Numbered from the stretch's first letter, positions 7,830 to 16,824 are shown. The stretch is DNA of 64,000 nucleotides from VXNE01 sp965205735 (GCA_965205735.1 OZ242179.1:1550001-1614000), one strand, 5' to 3'. Program-made: numbers and translations. The notes: a model not told the origin generated them from the sequence alone.

Positions 7830-8872
7830 TGTCGGCGCAAACAAGCGGCGACCGCGCCGAACCGCTTACAGCGGCGGTCGCCGCCGCCAGCGGGAACGGC
7901 CGCTCCATAGGCATCGTCGGCAACGGTAGCAAGCTGCGTTCGTCGAGCGGTTCGGAGCGAATCTGCACGGCGGGCCACGAAGGCGTCATCGACTATCGTC
8001 CCGACGAACTGGTCATTACCGCGCGCGCGGGTTCGAATCTGAATGACATCGCCTGCGTCCTGGCGGACGCTGGCCAGACGCTTCCCTTTGAACCGCCGCT
8101 TTTCGGCGGCCGAGGCACGCTCGGCGGCGCGGTGGCGGCAGGACTGTCGGGGCCGGGCCGTCCCTGGTTCGGCTCGGTGCGCGACGCCGTCCTCGGCGTC
8201 ACCATCGTCAACGGCATCGGGCAGCGATTGTCCTTCGGCGGGCAGGTGCTGAAGAACGTCGCCGGATACGATGTCTCAAGGCTAATGGTTGGTGCTTTCG
8301 GCACCCTCGGACTCCTGCTCGATGTCAGTCTTCGGGTACGACCAATCCCCGAAGCCGCAGTGACGTTGTCGCGCGAATGCACGCCAGAGGAGGCTACGGC
8401 GCTGACGCGCAACCTGCTGCGCCGACCGTTGCCGGTCACCGCCACGGCCTATTGCGGCGGCGTCCTGCGCATTCGACTGTCCGGTAGCAAAGAAAGCGTC
8501 ACACACGCGGCCCGGAGTCTCGATCTGGACATCGAGGTCGAGGACGATGCGTTTTTCCGAAATGTACGCGATCACGCGCATCCCTTCTTCCAGGGCCCGG
8601 GTCGACTGTGGGTGCTTTCGCTCCCCCTGGGCACCGCCTTCGACGAGGCCGACACATTCGTGGAGTGGGCCGGAGCGAGGGTGTGGTGGCGAACCGATAG
8701 CAACGCCCAGACCGTCCAGGCGAGAGCGCGCGCCGCTGGCGGATTTGCCGCGCTGTTTCCGCGTCAGCTTGGCGATGTCGCCCCGCCGGTGGCGAAATAC
8801 ATGCGCCGGGTGAAGGCCGCCTTCGATCCCGCCCATACCTTGAACGCGGAACTCAACCCCCATGCAGACTGA
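7829..8872 (+). CDS. glcE: Glycolate oxidase, FAD-binding subunit GlcE
   Basis: This 347-residue protein is the second flavin-domain subunit of the glycolate dehydrogenase complex. It has a shortened PCMH FAD-binding domain: SIGIVGNGSK near the start, then a GGRGTLGGAVAAGLSGPGRPWFGSVRDAVLG segment and VLKNVAGYDVSRLMVGAFGTLGLL, diagnostic of GlcE. The C-terminal part is short, as in the family. I chose GTG 7829, which overlaps the last base of the glcD stop; the longer upstream frame lies inside glcD. Its last 11 bases overlap glcF. No separate promoter is evident. Confidence 0.92.
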   Translation: MSAQTSGDRAEPLTAAVAAASGNGRSIGIVGNGSKLRSSSGSERICTAGHEGVIDYRPDELVITARAGSNLNDIACVLADAGQTLPFEPPLFGGRGTLGGAVAAGLSGPGRPWFGSVRDAVLGVTIVNGIGQRLSFGGQVLKNVAGYDVSRLMVGAFGTLGLLLDVSLRVRPIPEAAVTLSRECTPEEATALTRNLLRRPLPVTATAYCGGVLRIRLSGSKESVTHAARSLDLDIEVEDDAFFRNVRDHAHPFFQGPGRLWVLSLPLGTAFDEADTFVEWAGARVWWRTDSNAQTVQARARAAGGFAALFPRQLGDVAPPVAKYMRRVKAAFDPAHTLNAELNPHAD

Positions 8873-10040
8873 CCTGCCCGCAGAATTCCTGGCAACCCCC
8901 GATGGCGAGCGCGCGAACTCGATTTTGCGGACCTGCGTGCACTGCGGCTTCTGCAATGCGACCTGCCCGACCTATCAGGTTCAGGGCAATGAACTCGACG
9001 GGCCCCGAGGCCGCATATACCTGATCAAGGACATGCTGGAAACCGCGACGCCGAACGCGGCGGTGACAACGCACCTGGACCGCTGCCTGACCTGCCGCGC
9101 GTGCGAAACGACCTGCCCGTCCGGCGTCAAATACGGCGAACTGCTGGAGATTGGACGCGAGTTTCTTGAGCGCAGCCGTCGGCGCGGACTCTTCGCGCGC
9201 CTCGTTCGCTGGTGGCTAACGTGCATCGTCTCAAGCCCCAGGAAACTGCGTCGATTGATGCGGGTCGCCCTGCCGCTGCGAGGCCTGGCACCGCAACGCT
9301 TGCGGGCGATGTTGCGCCCTCCCGCAGCGGCCGCCGCCAGCGACGGCGACGGCGACGTGCTGTTGCTGCAAGGGTGCGTGCAGCGCGTGTTAACGCCGGA
9401 GGTGAACGTCCACCTCAAGAAACTGCTTGCGGCCCGAGGCATTGCGGCTCGCCTCGATCCCAACGAAGGCTGCTGCGGAGGCTTGAGTCTGCATCTCGGA
9501 CAGACCGAGCAAGCCGGATCCGCCATGCGGGACAATCTTGACGGGATGAATTGGTCCGACGCCGAACGCATCGTCTCCACTGCGAGCGGCTGTGGCGTGA
9601 CCTTGAAGGAGTATGATCGTATTCTGGCCACCGCGCCGGACTACGCGGCCGCCGCCAAGCGTTTCGCGGCGAAAGTCTGCGATGTTTCCGAACTCCTTCA
9701 CGGGCTTGAGTTCGGCAAGCGCGACGACCTGCATCGGGTCGCCTGGCACGCGCCGTGCACGCTGCAGCACGGGCAGAAGGTAACCGGTCACGTCGAAGAC
9801 CTCTTGACGCGCGCCGGTTACGAACTGGTGCCGGTGCGCGATGCGCACCTTTGCTGCGGGTCCGCCGGAAGCTACTCGATCCTGCAGCCCGACATCGCCA
9901 CGGAGCTGAAACAGCGCAAGACGGCCGCATTGATGGAACACCGCCCCGACGTCATCGCCACCGCGAATATCGGCTGCCAGATGCACCTTGGAGATGGCAG
10001 CGATGTGCCCGTCATGCACTGGCTGCAGTTGTTGCGATAG
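8862..10040 (+). CDS. glcF: Glycolate oxidase, iron-sulfur subunit GlcF
   Basis: This 392-residue protein is the electron-transfer subunit that passes electrons from the GlcDE flavins toward the respiratory quinone pool. It has two ferredoxin-like [4Fe-4S] motifs: CVHCGFCNATCP (Cys25, 28, 31, 35) and CLTCRACETTCP (Cys75, 78, 81, 85). Two CCG domains follow, with NEGCCGG and HLCCGSAG as the cysteine-rich signatures. Length agrees with known GlcF. The ATG lies within the end of glcE (11 base overlap). A GNAT gene follows after 5 bases. Confidence 0.93.
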   Translation: MQTDLPAEFLATPDGERANSILRTCVHCGFCNATCPTYQVQGNELDGPRGRIYLIKDMLETATPNAAVTTHLDRCLTCRACETTCPSGVKYGELLEIGREFLERSRRRGLFARLVRWWLTCIVSSPRKLRRLMRVALPLRGLAPQRLRAMLRPPAAAAASDGDGDVLLLQGCVQRVLTPEVNVHLKKLLAARGIAARLDPNEGCCGGLSLHLGQTEQAGSAMRDNLDGMNWSDAERIVSTASGCGVTLKEYDRILATAPDYAAAAKRFAAKVCDVSELLHGLEFGKRDDLHRVAWHAPCTLQHGQKVTGHVEDLLTRAGYELVPVRDAHLCCGSAGSYSILQPDIATELKQRKTAALMEHRPDVIATANIGCQMHLGDGSDVPVMHWLQLLR

Positions 10041-10045
10041 CCGCA

Positions 10046-10612
10046 ATGAGACTCCCGGAAGAAGTCGTCACGCCGCGCCTGCTGTTGCGCCGGCCCCGGG
10101 CTGGAGACGGCCCGATGATCAACTTGGCCGCGCGCGAATCATTCGCGGAATTGTCCCAATGGATGAAATGGGCAAGGGAACTCCCGACTTCCAAACAGTC
10201 CGAGGCGTTCGCCCGGGACGGGGCCGTGCGATACAACAATGGGAGCAGTGCCGAACTGCTGATACTGCACCGCGAAACCGGTCGTTTCATCGGTGCCACC
10301 GGAATGCCCCACATCGATTGGGACGTGCCCAGCTTCGAGATCGGATATTGGTGCAGGACAACGGAAACGGGCAAGGGATACGTCAGCGAGTCGACCTGGT
10401 GGCTGTCCAAGGCCTTGTTCGAGTTGGGTGCCAAACGCGTCGAGATTCGTATGGACGATCTCAATACGCGCAGTTGGCGCGTCGCAGAACGGCTTGGCTT
10501 CACCCTGGAATCGCTGCGAAATAGAGACTTGATCGCAAACAACGGCGACATCCGCGATACCCGCGTCTACGTCGCGTTTTCGTTGGGGCAACTGACGCAG
10601 CCGAGCGCGTGA
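10046..10612 (+). CDS. GNAT N-acetyltransferase, RimJ/RimL type
   Basis: This 188-residue protein starts with TPRLLLRRPRAGDG, the characteristic first strand of the RimJ/RimL subfamily, and has FEIGYWCRTTETGKGYVSE for the acetyl-CoA pyrophosphate loop (here RTTETGKGYV in place of the usual Q/RxxGxG/A), followed by VEIRMDDLNTRSWRVAERLGFTLE. Members acetylate N-terminal amines of ribosomal proteins or small amines; the substrate here is unknown. ATG 10046 is five bases after glcF, so it is likely read from the glc transcript, although the functional link may be incidental. The next gene is convergent. Confidence 0.85.
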   Translation: MRLPEEVVTPRLLLRRPRAGDGPMINLAARESFAELSQWMKWARELPTSKQSEAFARDGAVRYNNGSSAELLILHRETGRFIGATGMPHIDWDVPSFEIGYWCRTTETGKGYVSESTWWLSKALFELGAKRVEIRMDDLNTRSWRVAERLGFTLESLRNRDLIANNGDIRDTRVYVAFSLGQLTQPSA

Positions 10613-10643
10613 TATCCGCCTCGCGCGCGAATCGAGCCGAGCG

Positions 10644-11360
10644 TCAAGATTCGCCCGAAGCCTCGACCTCCGGTCGCCGCTTTTCCAGCTCCTTGTTCAC
10701 CAGGTGGTCCACCACGTCCAGAGCCTGCTTCCGACCGATGTCCATGATGACCACATATTTGTCTGCCACGATGATTGCCGGCACTGCAGCCAGGTCCGCG
10801 TCTCGAAATGCCCGATCAATTTCCGCAACTGCCCTGGAAACGCCCGGCTCGTCGATAGCGGCCAGAAACGCGTCCCGGTCGATGCCATAGCCGTCGACGA
10901 AATCCGCGAGCTTGAAGCGGTCCGTGAACTGGCGGTTGCGGTCGTGAATGGCGCGAAAAAGGCGTTCGTGATTCGCTTCGAGAGCGCCCTTTAGCCCAAG
11001 CACTACATGCGCCCGCGCCAGCAGATCGGCCCCGCCGGCGAATCCGATATGCGCGCGACGGAAGCTCGCTCCCTCCGGCAGCGTTTCCTTCCATTCTTCA
11101 AGCATCGGATCGAAGTTGCGACAATGTACGCAACCGTAGGAAAAGAACTCGACCACCGCCACGGTTCGGGCCCGAGTTTCCCGCGCTCCTTCGATCAGAC
11201 GGTAGTGGGAGTCCTCGGCGATTTCACCGCCGACATCGACACCGGTCCCATAGAAAATCCCAATGGCCGCGAGCAACACGACGAGCAGCGCGACGAACCC
11301 TATGCTGGCATAGCGAATAAGGCGGATCTTCTCTTCGGCCTTGCGAGTCCTCCTTGCCAT
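10644..11360 (-). CDS. Membrane-anchored DsbA-like thiol:disulfide oxidoreductase
   Basis: This 238-residue protein has a charged cytoplasmic N-terminus, one membrane helix (about 15-37) and a periplasmic DsbA-fold domain. The active site is EFFSYGCVHCRNF (Cys77, Cys80), close to the CPHC of DsbA, and AVPAIIVADKYV carries the cis-proline. It probably introduces or isomerises disulfides in exported proteins. I chose the ATG at 11360 because the longer frame to 11414 would run into the divergently transcribed glutaredoxin-like gene; the two starts are then 27 bases apart and must share a compact promoter region. An N-terminal anchor rather than a cleaved signal distinguishes it from classical DsbA. 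Confidence 0.82.
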   Translation of the reverse strand: MARRTRKAEEKIRLIRYASIGFVALLVVLLAAIGIFYGTGVDVGGEIAEDSHYRLIEGARETRARTVAVVEFFSYGCVHCRNFDPMLEEWKETLPEGASFRRAHIGFAGGADLLARAHVVLGLKGALEANHERLFRAIHDRNRQFTDRFKLADFVDGYGIDRDAFLAAIDEPGVSRAVAEIDRAFRDADLAAVPAIIVADKYVVIMDIGRKQALDVVDHLVNKELEKRRPEVEASGES

Positions 11361-11387
11361 AGCGCCGAGTGTGTCACAATTCGCGGC

Positions 11388-11642
11388 ATGAACGAACACT
11401 ACGTCCTCTACCAAGACGCCGCGTGCCCGTTCTGCCGCCGCGTGCGCGCATTCCTCGACCGTTCCGGCATCGACATGCCCATGCGCGACACCACACGCGA
11501 CATGACTGCCTTCCGCGAACTTCTCGCCGGCGGGGGTCGCTCCATGGTGCCGTGCCTGAAGATCACCAAAGCCAATGGCGAGGCAACCTGGCTGTACGAA
11601 TCGAGCGATATCATCGAGTACCTTTCTCGGGTCGCCGCGTAG
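11388..11642 (+). CDS. Glutaredoxin-like protein
   Basis: This 84-residue protein is a single thioredoxin-fold domain with the dithiol motif AACPFCRRVRAFLD (Cys13, Cys16), SMVPCL holding the conserved cis-proline, and SSDIIEYLSR, the glutathione-binding helix shared by glutaredoxins and GST N-terminal domains. It is predicted to use glutathione to reduce disulfides or glutathionylated proteins in the cytosol. It is divergent from the DsbA-like gene and lies 17 bases upstream of an LLM-class oxidoreductase, so it may be co-transcribed with it. Confidence 0.82.
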   Translation: MNEHYVLYQDAACPFCRRVRAFLDRSGIDMPMRDTTRDMTAFRELLAGGGRSMVPCLKITKANGEATWLYESSDIIEYLSRVAA

Positions 11643-11659
11643 TCAGCAGGAGCGAAATC

Positions 11660-12682
11660 ATGAAACTCGGCCTTTTGGGTGGCTACGGCGGCCGCACTGT
11701 CCACCTTCCCATGGACCGCATACGCCATGCGGAAGCCCTCGGCTTCGATTCCGTCTGGACATCCGAAGCTTACGGCGCGGACGCCGTGGGGCCGGCCGCG
11801 TGGATCCTGGCGCAAACCGAACGCATACGCGTCGGCACCGCGATCATGCAGATGCCGGCGCGAACGCCGGCCATGACGGCCATGACAGCCATGACCCTGG
11901 CACAGCTCTCGGGTGGCCGTTTCATCCTCGGCCTCGGCGCCTCCGGTCCGCAGGTGGTGGAGGGTTGGCACGGCGTCGCCTACGGCAAACCGGTCACGCG
12001 GCTCAAGGAATACGTCGCCATCGTCCGGAAGATTCTCGCGCGGGAAGAGCCCGCGGTCTTCGACGGCGATCAATACCAACTTCCGTTCTCCGGCCCCGGC
12101 TCCACGGGTCTCGGAATACCGTTGAAGAGCATTCTGCACTGCGGCGAGGATGTTCCGATCTATGCGGCCAGCATCACTCCAAGAGGCGTGCGGGCCGCAG
12201 CGGAAGTCGCCGACGGGTTCTTTCCGATATGGATGGACCCGGAAAAGTATTCCGTATTCGAGCAACCGATTCGCGAGGGGCTGGCCGCAGCCGGCAGATC
12301 CGCCGCCGAATTCGACGTTGCGCCCTTCGTGACCGTGGCCATCGGCGATAGCGTGGAGGAATGCATGCGTCCCATCCGGGGCACCATGGCGCTCTACATA
12401 GGCGGCATGGGCGCGCGCAACCGAAACTTCTACAACAACTACGCCAAGGCGATGGGATTCGAGCAAGCCGCCGTCGAGATTCAGGACCTGTACCTCTCCG
12501 GCCGACGCAACGAGGCAATGGCCGCGGTACCCGCCGAATTGATCGACGCCTGCCACCTGGTCGGCCCCGCAGATCGCATCCGCGAGCGCTTGCAGCGCTG
12601 GAGAGGATCGAACGTCACCACGATGATGATAGGCGGCGGATCAAACGAGGCACTGGAACTGATCGCGCAGGAGATGCTCTAG
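11660..12682 (+). CDS. LLM-class (luciferase-like) F420- or flavin-dependent oxidoreductase
   Basis: This 340-residue TIM-barrel protein belongs to the bacterial luciferase/LLM superfamily: HAEALGFDSVWTSEAYGAD, a strand with TERIRVGTAIMQMPARTPAM, and GRFILGLGASGPQVVEGWHG are the standard substrate/cofactor pocket segments of F420-dependent members (tetrahydromethanopterin reductase-like). Substrate is unknown. Start ATG 11660 lies 17 bases after the glutaredoxin gene. The last four bases overlap the convergent phosphotransferase. A second LLM gene lies 1.1 kb downstream, and the proteins flank an acyl-CoA-linked phosphotransferase, suggesting lipid or steroid catabolism. Confidence 0.82.
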   Translation: MKLGLLGGYGGRTVHLPMDRIRHAEALGFDSVWTSEAYGADAVGPAAWILAQTERIRVGTAIMQMPARTPAMTAMTAMTLAQLSGGRFILGLGASGPQVVEGWHGVAYGKPVTRLKEYVAIVRKILAREEPAVFDGDQYQLPFSGPGSTGLGIPLKSILHCGEDVPIYAASITPRGVRAAAEVADGFFPIWMDPEKYSVFEQPIREGLAAAGRSAAEFDVAPFVTVAIGDSVEECMRPIRGTMALYIGGMGARNRNFYNNYAKAMGFEQAAVEIQDLYLSGRRNEAMAAVPAELIDACHLVGPADRIRERLQRWRGSNVTTMMIGGGSNEALELIAQEML

Positions 12683-13731
12683 CCCCGCAGCATCTCCTGA
12701 ACGATCCCCCAGCCGCGCTCGGCGCGCTCGCGGGCGACGTCCCCGTATTCCAACGCGTGCTCGGAACTCGCGTTGCCGTCGAGGCCGCGCTTGTAGACGC
12801 CCTGGACGATGCCCGCGGAGCGGAACATGTTGAACGCGATATAGAACGGCCAGTTGTCGATAGGGGGCCGTTTCGCTTCCCGGCAATAGGCGTCGACGAG
12901 GGCCTGCTCGTTCGGGATATTCAACGCTTCGAGGTCCGCCCCGGGGAGGCCCTCGCTCTCCGGCTCGCCATAGAATTCCTGGCACCAATAGCTCAAATCC
13001 GACAAGCCGTCGCCCAGCGTCGATAATTCCCAGTCGAGGATGGCCGCGACGCGCGGCTCCGTCGCGTGAATGATCAGGTTGCCCAACCGATAGTCACCGT
13101 GAACGATGACCGGCGACACATCGTCCGGCAGGTTCCTGGGCAGCCACTCGATCAGGGCGTTCATCGCCTCGATGGTCTGGGTCTCCGAAGCGATGTACTG
13201 CCTGCTCCAACGGTTGACCTGCCGCGCAAAGTAGTTGCCGGGCCGGCCGAACTCGGACAGGCCCACCGCTTCCGGGTCCACGCTGTGCAGCCGGGCGAGA
13301 GTGCGGACCACGTCGAGATAGATTTCGCGGCGCGCATCAAGGCTCATAGCGGGCATCAGGTTGCCATTCAGGAGTCGACCCCGGACGTGCTCCATGAGAT
13401 AGAACTTCGTGCCGATCACGCTCGCGTCCTCGCACAGGCAAACCATCTTCGGCACCGGAACCTCCGTGGGTCCGAGCGCGTCCATGACCCGGTACTCGCG
13501 GTCCACCTGGTGCGCCGACGGCAACAGTTTGCCCGGCGGCTGCTTGCGCATGACGTATTCGCCCCCCGGCGCTTCGACAAGAAACGTCGGGTTGCTTTGC
13601 CCGCCTTCAAACTGCCGGATCGTAAACGGTTCACCGCCGTATCCATCTACGTGATCGGCCATGTAGGCGCGCAACGCTTCTTCATCGAAGCGGTGCGCTT
13701 CCCGCACAGGCGTGAGTTCGGCTTCGCTCAT
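12679..13731 (-). CDS. Phosphotransferase family protein (APH/ACAD10-like kinase fold)
   Basis: This 350-residue protein has the aminoglycoside phosphotransferase fold: a nucleotide-binding N-lobe (FEGGQSNPTFLVEAPGGEYVMRKQP), a catalytic loop VIVHGDYRLGNLI, and a Mg-binding AAILDWELSTLGDGLSDLSYW. It matches the subfamily found beside acyl-CoA dehydrogenases and related to the kinase domain of eukaryotic ACAD10/ACAD11, which handle 4-hydroxyacyl-CoA. It is therefore more likely a hydroxyacyl or small-molecule kinase than a drug-resistance enzyme. It converges on one LLM gene and diverges from the other across a 101 base gap. Confidence 0.82.
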   Translation of the reverse strand: MSEAELTPVREAHRFDEEALRAYMADHVDGYGGEPFTIRQFEGGQSNPTFLVEAPGGEYVMRKQPPGKLLPSAHQVDREYRVMDALGPTEVPVPKMVCLCEDASVIGTKFYLMEHVRGRLLNGNLMPAMSLDARREIYLDVVRTLARLHSVDPEAVGLSEFGRPGNYFARQVNRWSRQYIASETQTIEAMNALIEWLPRNLPDDVSPVIVHGDYRLGNLIIHATEPRVAAILDWELSTLGDGLSDLSYWCQEFYGEPESEGLPGADLEALNIPNEQALVDAYCREAKRPPIDNWPFYIAFNMFRSAGIVQGVYKRGLDGNASSEHALEYGDVARERAERGWGIVQEMLRG

Positions 13732-13832
13732 GGATGCATCCCTTTTGAGGGCACCTACAAGAATATACGGTTGCGTCGAACGACCGCAAAGTGAGAGGCT
13801 CCCGCCAAACGAATCCGTGGCGGAGGAAAACG

Positions 13833-14840
13833 ATGGCTCTTGAGAAGCGCATGGCCGTGACGTTGCCCATCAGCCCCCGACTGGAGGACAACATCGACCT
13901 GGTGCAATGGGCCGAGGCAAACGGTTACCAGGACGCTTGGTTCTCGGACGCGGGGTCGCCGGATTCGCTGACAATGGCCACCGCGCTCGGTGCCTACATC
14001 AAGGGAATGCGGGTGGGAGTTGCGGTTACGCCGGTATATACGCGCGCGCCGTCGGTATTGGCAGCCACTGCCAATGTCCTGGGGCAGGTGTATCCGGGAC
14101 GCTTTGTCATGGGTCTCGGTTCGTCCAGCGAGACGATCATGACCCGCTTCAACGGCATCCCCCTGGAAAAGCCGCTGACGCGGGTGAAGGAGACCGCGAT
14201 CATCGTGCGCCACATGCTGACCGGCGAACGCACCGATTTCGACTTGGAAACGCTGTCCAGCAACGGCTACCGGCAAGCCCCCATGGATAGTCCCCCACCG
14301 CTTTACCTTGCGGCGCTGCGACCGAAGATGATCGAGATGGCGGCCGAGCACGGCGATGGCGTCGTGTTCAACCTGTGGCCGACCAAAGCGCTGCCCAAGA
14401 TGATGGAGCACGTCAAGATCGGCGCCGCGAGGGCCGGAAAGAACTGGCGGGACATGGAGATCGTCAACCGCAAGGTCGTGCTGGTCACCGACGACAAGCA
14501 GGCGGCCTACGACAGCTTCCGCACCGGGTACGCCCCGTACTATGCCAATCCGGTCTACAACAGGTTCCTCGCATGGAGCGGCTACGAGGAGGCGGCGCGG
14601 GAACTCCTGGAAGGCTGGGCGAGCCGGGACCGCGCCCGCACCGCCGCTGCGTTCTCCGAGGAACTGATCAACGACATCGCCCTCATAGGCAGCGTCGAAG
14701 AAGTACAGGAAGGTATTCGCGCGGACGCCGCCGGCGGCATTCACACGCACATCATCTCGCCCCTCGTCCCGATTGACGCCGTCTATCCAGAGGCGCGCGT
14801 CACCTATTCCGCGTTTACCGGCGACAAGTTCAGCTTCTGA
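13833..14840 (+). CDS. LLM-class F420- or flavin-dependent oxidoreductase
   Basis: This 335-residue luciferase-like monooxygenase-fold protein has LVQWAEANGYQDAWFSDAGSPDSL, MRVGVAVTPVYTRAPSVLAATA and GRFVMGLGSSSETIMTRFNG, equivalent to the pocket segments of F420-dependent methylene-H4MPT reductase-like enzymes. It is only distantly similar to the other LLM protein in the window. ATG 13833 follows GGAGG at 13822-13826 with good spacing, which favours it over the longer frame starting at 13791. Its 3' end overlaps the opposite-strand permease-peptidase remnant by 37 bases, consistent with that gene having been truncated against this one. Confidence 0.82.
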   Translation: MALEKRMAVTLPISPRLEDNIDLVQWAEANGYQDAWFSDAGSPDSLTMATALGAYIKGMRVGVAVTPVYTRAPSVLAATANVLGQVYPGRFVMGLGSSSETIMTRFNGIPLEKPLTRVKETAIIVRHMLTGERTDFDLETLSSNGYRQAPMDSPPPLYLAALRPKMIEMAAEHGDGVVFNLWPTKALPKMMEHVKIGAARAGKNWRDMEIVNRKVVLVTDDKQAAYDSFRTGYAPYYANPVYNRFLAWSGYEEAARELLEGWASRDRARTAAAFSEELINDIALIGSVEEVQEGIRADAAGGIHTHIISPLVPIDAVYPEARVTYSAFTGDKFSF

Positions 14841-16732
14841 GTGCCGTGCTGGCGCGCGATTGCCTCGGCGATGCTCGCGCACAGCGCGTTGAGACCCATG
14901 CCTCCGCGCAGGTCGAAAGCGAACTCGCTCCGCTCGGAGAACAGGATCGCGTCGGGAAACACACGCGCTTTGCCCGCGTAGGGGAACTCGACAACGCGCA
15001 GCAATTGATCCGGGTAGGGCGACAACGACATCGCAAGATGATCGAGAGACTGCCTTAGACATCGGAACATCGAACCGACGTTGCGGTCGTGGTCCGGATG
15101 GTAGTAGACCTCGACGGTCGTATCGTTCTGGCGATCACGGGCCACTGCGTACCTGGCGGAGTGGATGGAAAACGCGGGCCAAACCTCGCCGGGGACCTTC
15201 GACCGGAGAGCATGCGGGGTCGCGCCAAGGCCTCGCGCGTATTCGAAGTAGCGGCGCGCATTCTCCTTCCACTCGCGCAGCAATATCCCCGGTCCGACGG
15301 CAACCTGATCAAGGCTGGTGCCGATGACGGCCCGGATTCGCGTTGTCCGAGTCTCTTTGCCTTCGGGCGCCAAGTCACGGCCGAAGGATGGCACGACCTC
15401 CGAGCCCTCGATGTACGTGCCATTTTCGATCAGTCCGGGCAGGCTCCCGCTATTGCCGAATCCTCGCTGTTCCCATGCGAGCTCAAAACGCATCCTGACG
15501 CGTTCTCCGACTCGCAGCGGTCGCGCGAACACGTAGCGATGGACGCCGAACTCCACGCTTTTTTCCACCACCGACGTGTTCGGCATGTCGATTCTTCCGA
15601 CTTGCGCTCGTCGCGGGAACAGGAGCACGAGTTCGTCTATGGATTCGGCCCCGGTGTTGGCCAGGAGCATTGAGCCCCGGCTCTCGAGGCGACGCTCGGT
15701 CGGATAGATATCGACGGCGAGTTCCATCGCCACTACATGCGGAACGCCGCTCTGGGCGTGGCGCCGTTCGTGTTCCGAGCGCCAGGCAGATTCGGTTTCG
15801 TTCGCATGCGGGTCGAGCATGTTGGTGTCATAGTAGATCCAGCAACCCATCGCGGCCCATATCACAACAGCGGGTGCGCCTACGTTGACAACGCCTTGCG
15901 GGAGCCATCGCTTGCGAGAGCGTTCACCACGACAGGTCAATGCGTGGGTCGACACGAGGATGAACACCGCGAAGGCCGTCCAGTAGAGTCCCGACGCGCA
16001 AAACCGTTCGAGATCGTGACCGTAGCCGTTCATCCCGGAGTACTCGGCGGGTGGCGGGCCGAACGGCGTGTTTCCCTCGCCCAGTGCCCCTGCGGCGAGG
16101 AACACCGCCGCGGCGATCAACATGCTGAACCACTTGCTGCGCAACACGTCCGCAGGCACATCGACGAATCGACGGACCCGGACTGCGTCGCGCAACGTGA
16201 CCTGAATGGCTACGGACACCGCCCCCAGGACGAATATGTGCCAGCCGAAGTTGATGTAGAGGGCGTATGCGCAGCCGGCGAGATCGAGCGCCGGTTGGCC
16301 GCTCGCGATCTGCGCAACGAAGGTCGCGATCCCGAACGCGGTCAACGCCGCGAGGACGACCACGCATAGCGCCGCAACCTTCGACGCGACCAGGACGTTA
16401 GTCGCCCCGGCCTCTCGATACGCGATCTGCCCCCCGCAATGGATGACGATCAGGTACGCCGGCGCCCGGAATGCCCCGCCGATGTGCTGCGCCACGAAGT
16501 CCGACGTCAACATGCGCGGCGCGCCTGCGAGCTCGGCGGCACAGATGAGGTATGCAACTCCGGCAACGACGCCGAACGCGATCAGGACAAGGCAGGCGAT
16601 TCCGAACGCCGCCGTCGTTTCCGCCCAAGTGGCGCACAGGAATCGCCTTGCCAGAGCGGCCCCCGCCGCCCCGCCCCGCTGCTCGCCGCATGGAGGGTCT
16701 TCCAGGGCAGCGTCGAATCGCGGTGGGTCCAT
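14804..16732 (-). CDS. Doubly truncated ABC-2 permease/M1-aminopeptidase hybrid
   Basis: This 642-residue membrane protein matches the middle of ABC-type permease/M1 aminopeptidase hybrids, usually around 1100-1200 residues. Several membrane helices come first, then the diagnostic YSGMNGYGHDLERF and GCWIYYDTNMLDPH segments, then VDIYPTERRLESRGSMLLAN leading into the peptidase N-domain. The N-terminal half of the permease is absent. The C-terminus stops where family members carry the zinc motif HExxH: here it reads SIAEAIARQHG, so the ligand histidines and catalytic glutamate are gone although the flanking pattern survives. The start codon abuts a 78 bp direct repeat, and the 3' end runs into an LLM gene. 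Peptidase activity is not expected. It may be a decaying fragment or a repurposed membrane protein. Confidence 0.68.
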   Translation of the reverse strand: MDPPRFDAALEDPPCGEQRGGAAGAALARRFLCATWAETTAAFGIACLVLIAFGVVAGVAYLICAAELAGAPRMLTSDFVAQHIGGAFRAPAYLIVIHCGGQIAYREAGATNVLVASKVAALCVVVLAALTAFGIATFVAQIASGQPALDLAGCAYALYINFGWHIFVLGAVSVAIQVTLRDAVRVRRFVDVPADVLRSKWFSMLIAAAVFLAAGALGEGNTPFGPPPAEYSGMNGYGHDLERFCASGLYWTAFAVFILVSTHALTCRGERSRKRWLPQGVVNVGAPAVVIWAAMGCWIYYDTNMLDPHANETESAWRSEHERRHAQSGVPHVVAMELAVDIYPTERRLESRGSMLLANTGAESIDELVLLFPRRAQVGRIDMPNTSVVEKSVEFGVHRYVFARPLRVGERVRMRFELAWEQRGFGNSGSLPGLIENGTYIEGSEVVPSFGRDLAPEGKETRTTRIRAVIGTSLDQVAVGPGILLREWKENARRYFEYARGLGATPHALRSKVPGEVWPAFSIHSARYAVARDRQNDTTVEVYYHPDHDRNVGSMFRCLRQSLDHLAMSLSPYPDQLLRVVEFPYAGKARVFPDAILFSERSEFAFDLRGGMGLNALCASIAEAIARQHGTQKLNLSPVNAE

Positions 16733-16810
16733 CCGCCAAACGTAGACAGGACGCCAGGCCGAGTCGATGGGAGATCGACCCTCTCAGACGATGCCGATGA
16801 CTCTAATCGG
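16733..16810. repeat. Direct repeat copy A flanking the toxin-antitoxin cassette
   Basis: Copy A reads ccgccaaacgtag ... cgagtcgatggGagatcgac ... ctctCagacgAtgccgatg and is closely matched by copy B at about 17621-17699, allowing a few substitutions and one indel. Both contain the short inverted repeat GTCGAT/ATCGAC. Copy A lies immediately upstream of the truncated permease-peptidase start codon, between it and the toxin-antitoxin genes. Confidence 0.7.
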
Positions 16811-16824
16811 CGTAATACATCCGC

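Noticed and set aside
12679..13731. Aminoglycoside resistance kinase
   Set aside because: The sequence fits the ACAD10/11-like phosphotransferase group found with acyl-CoA genes, and the context is lipid metabolism.
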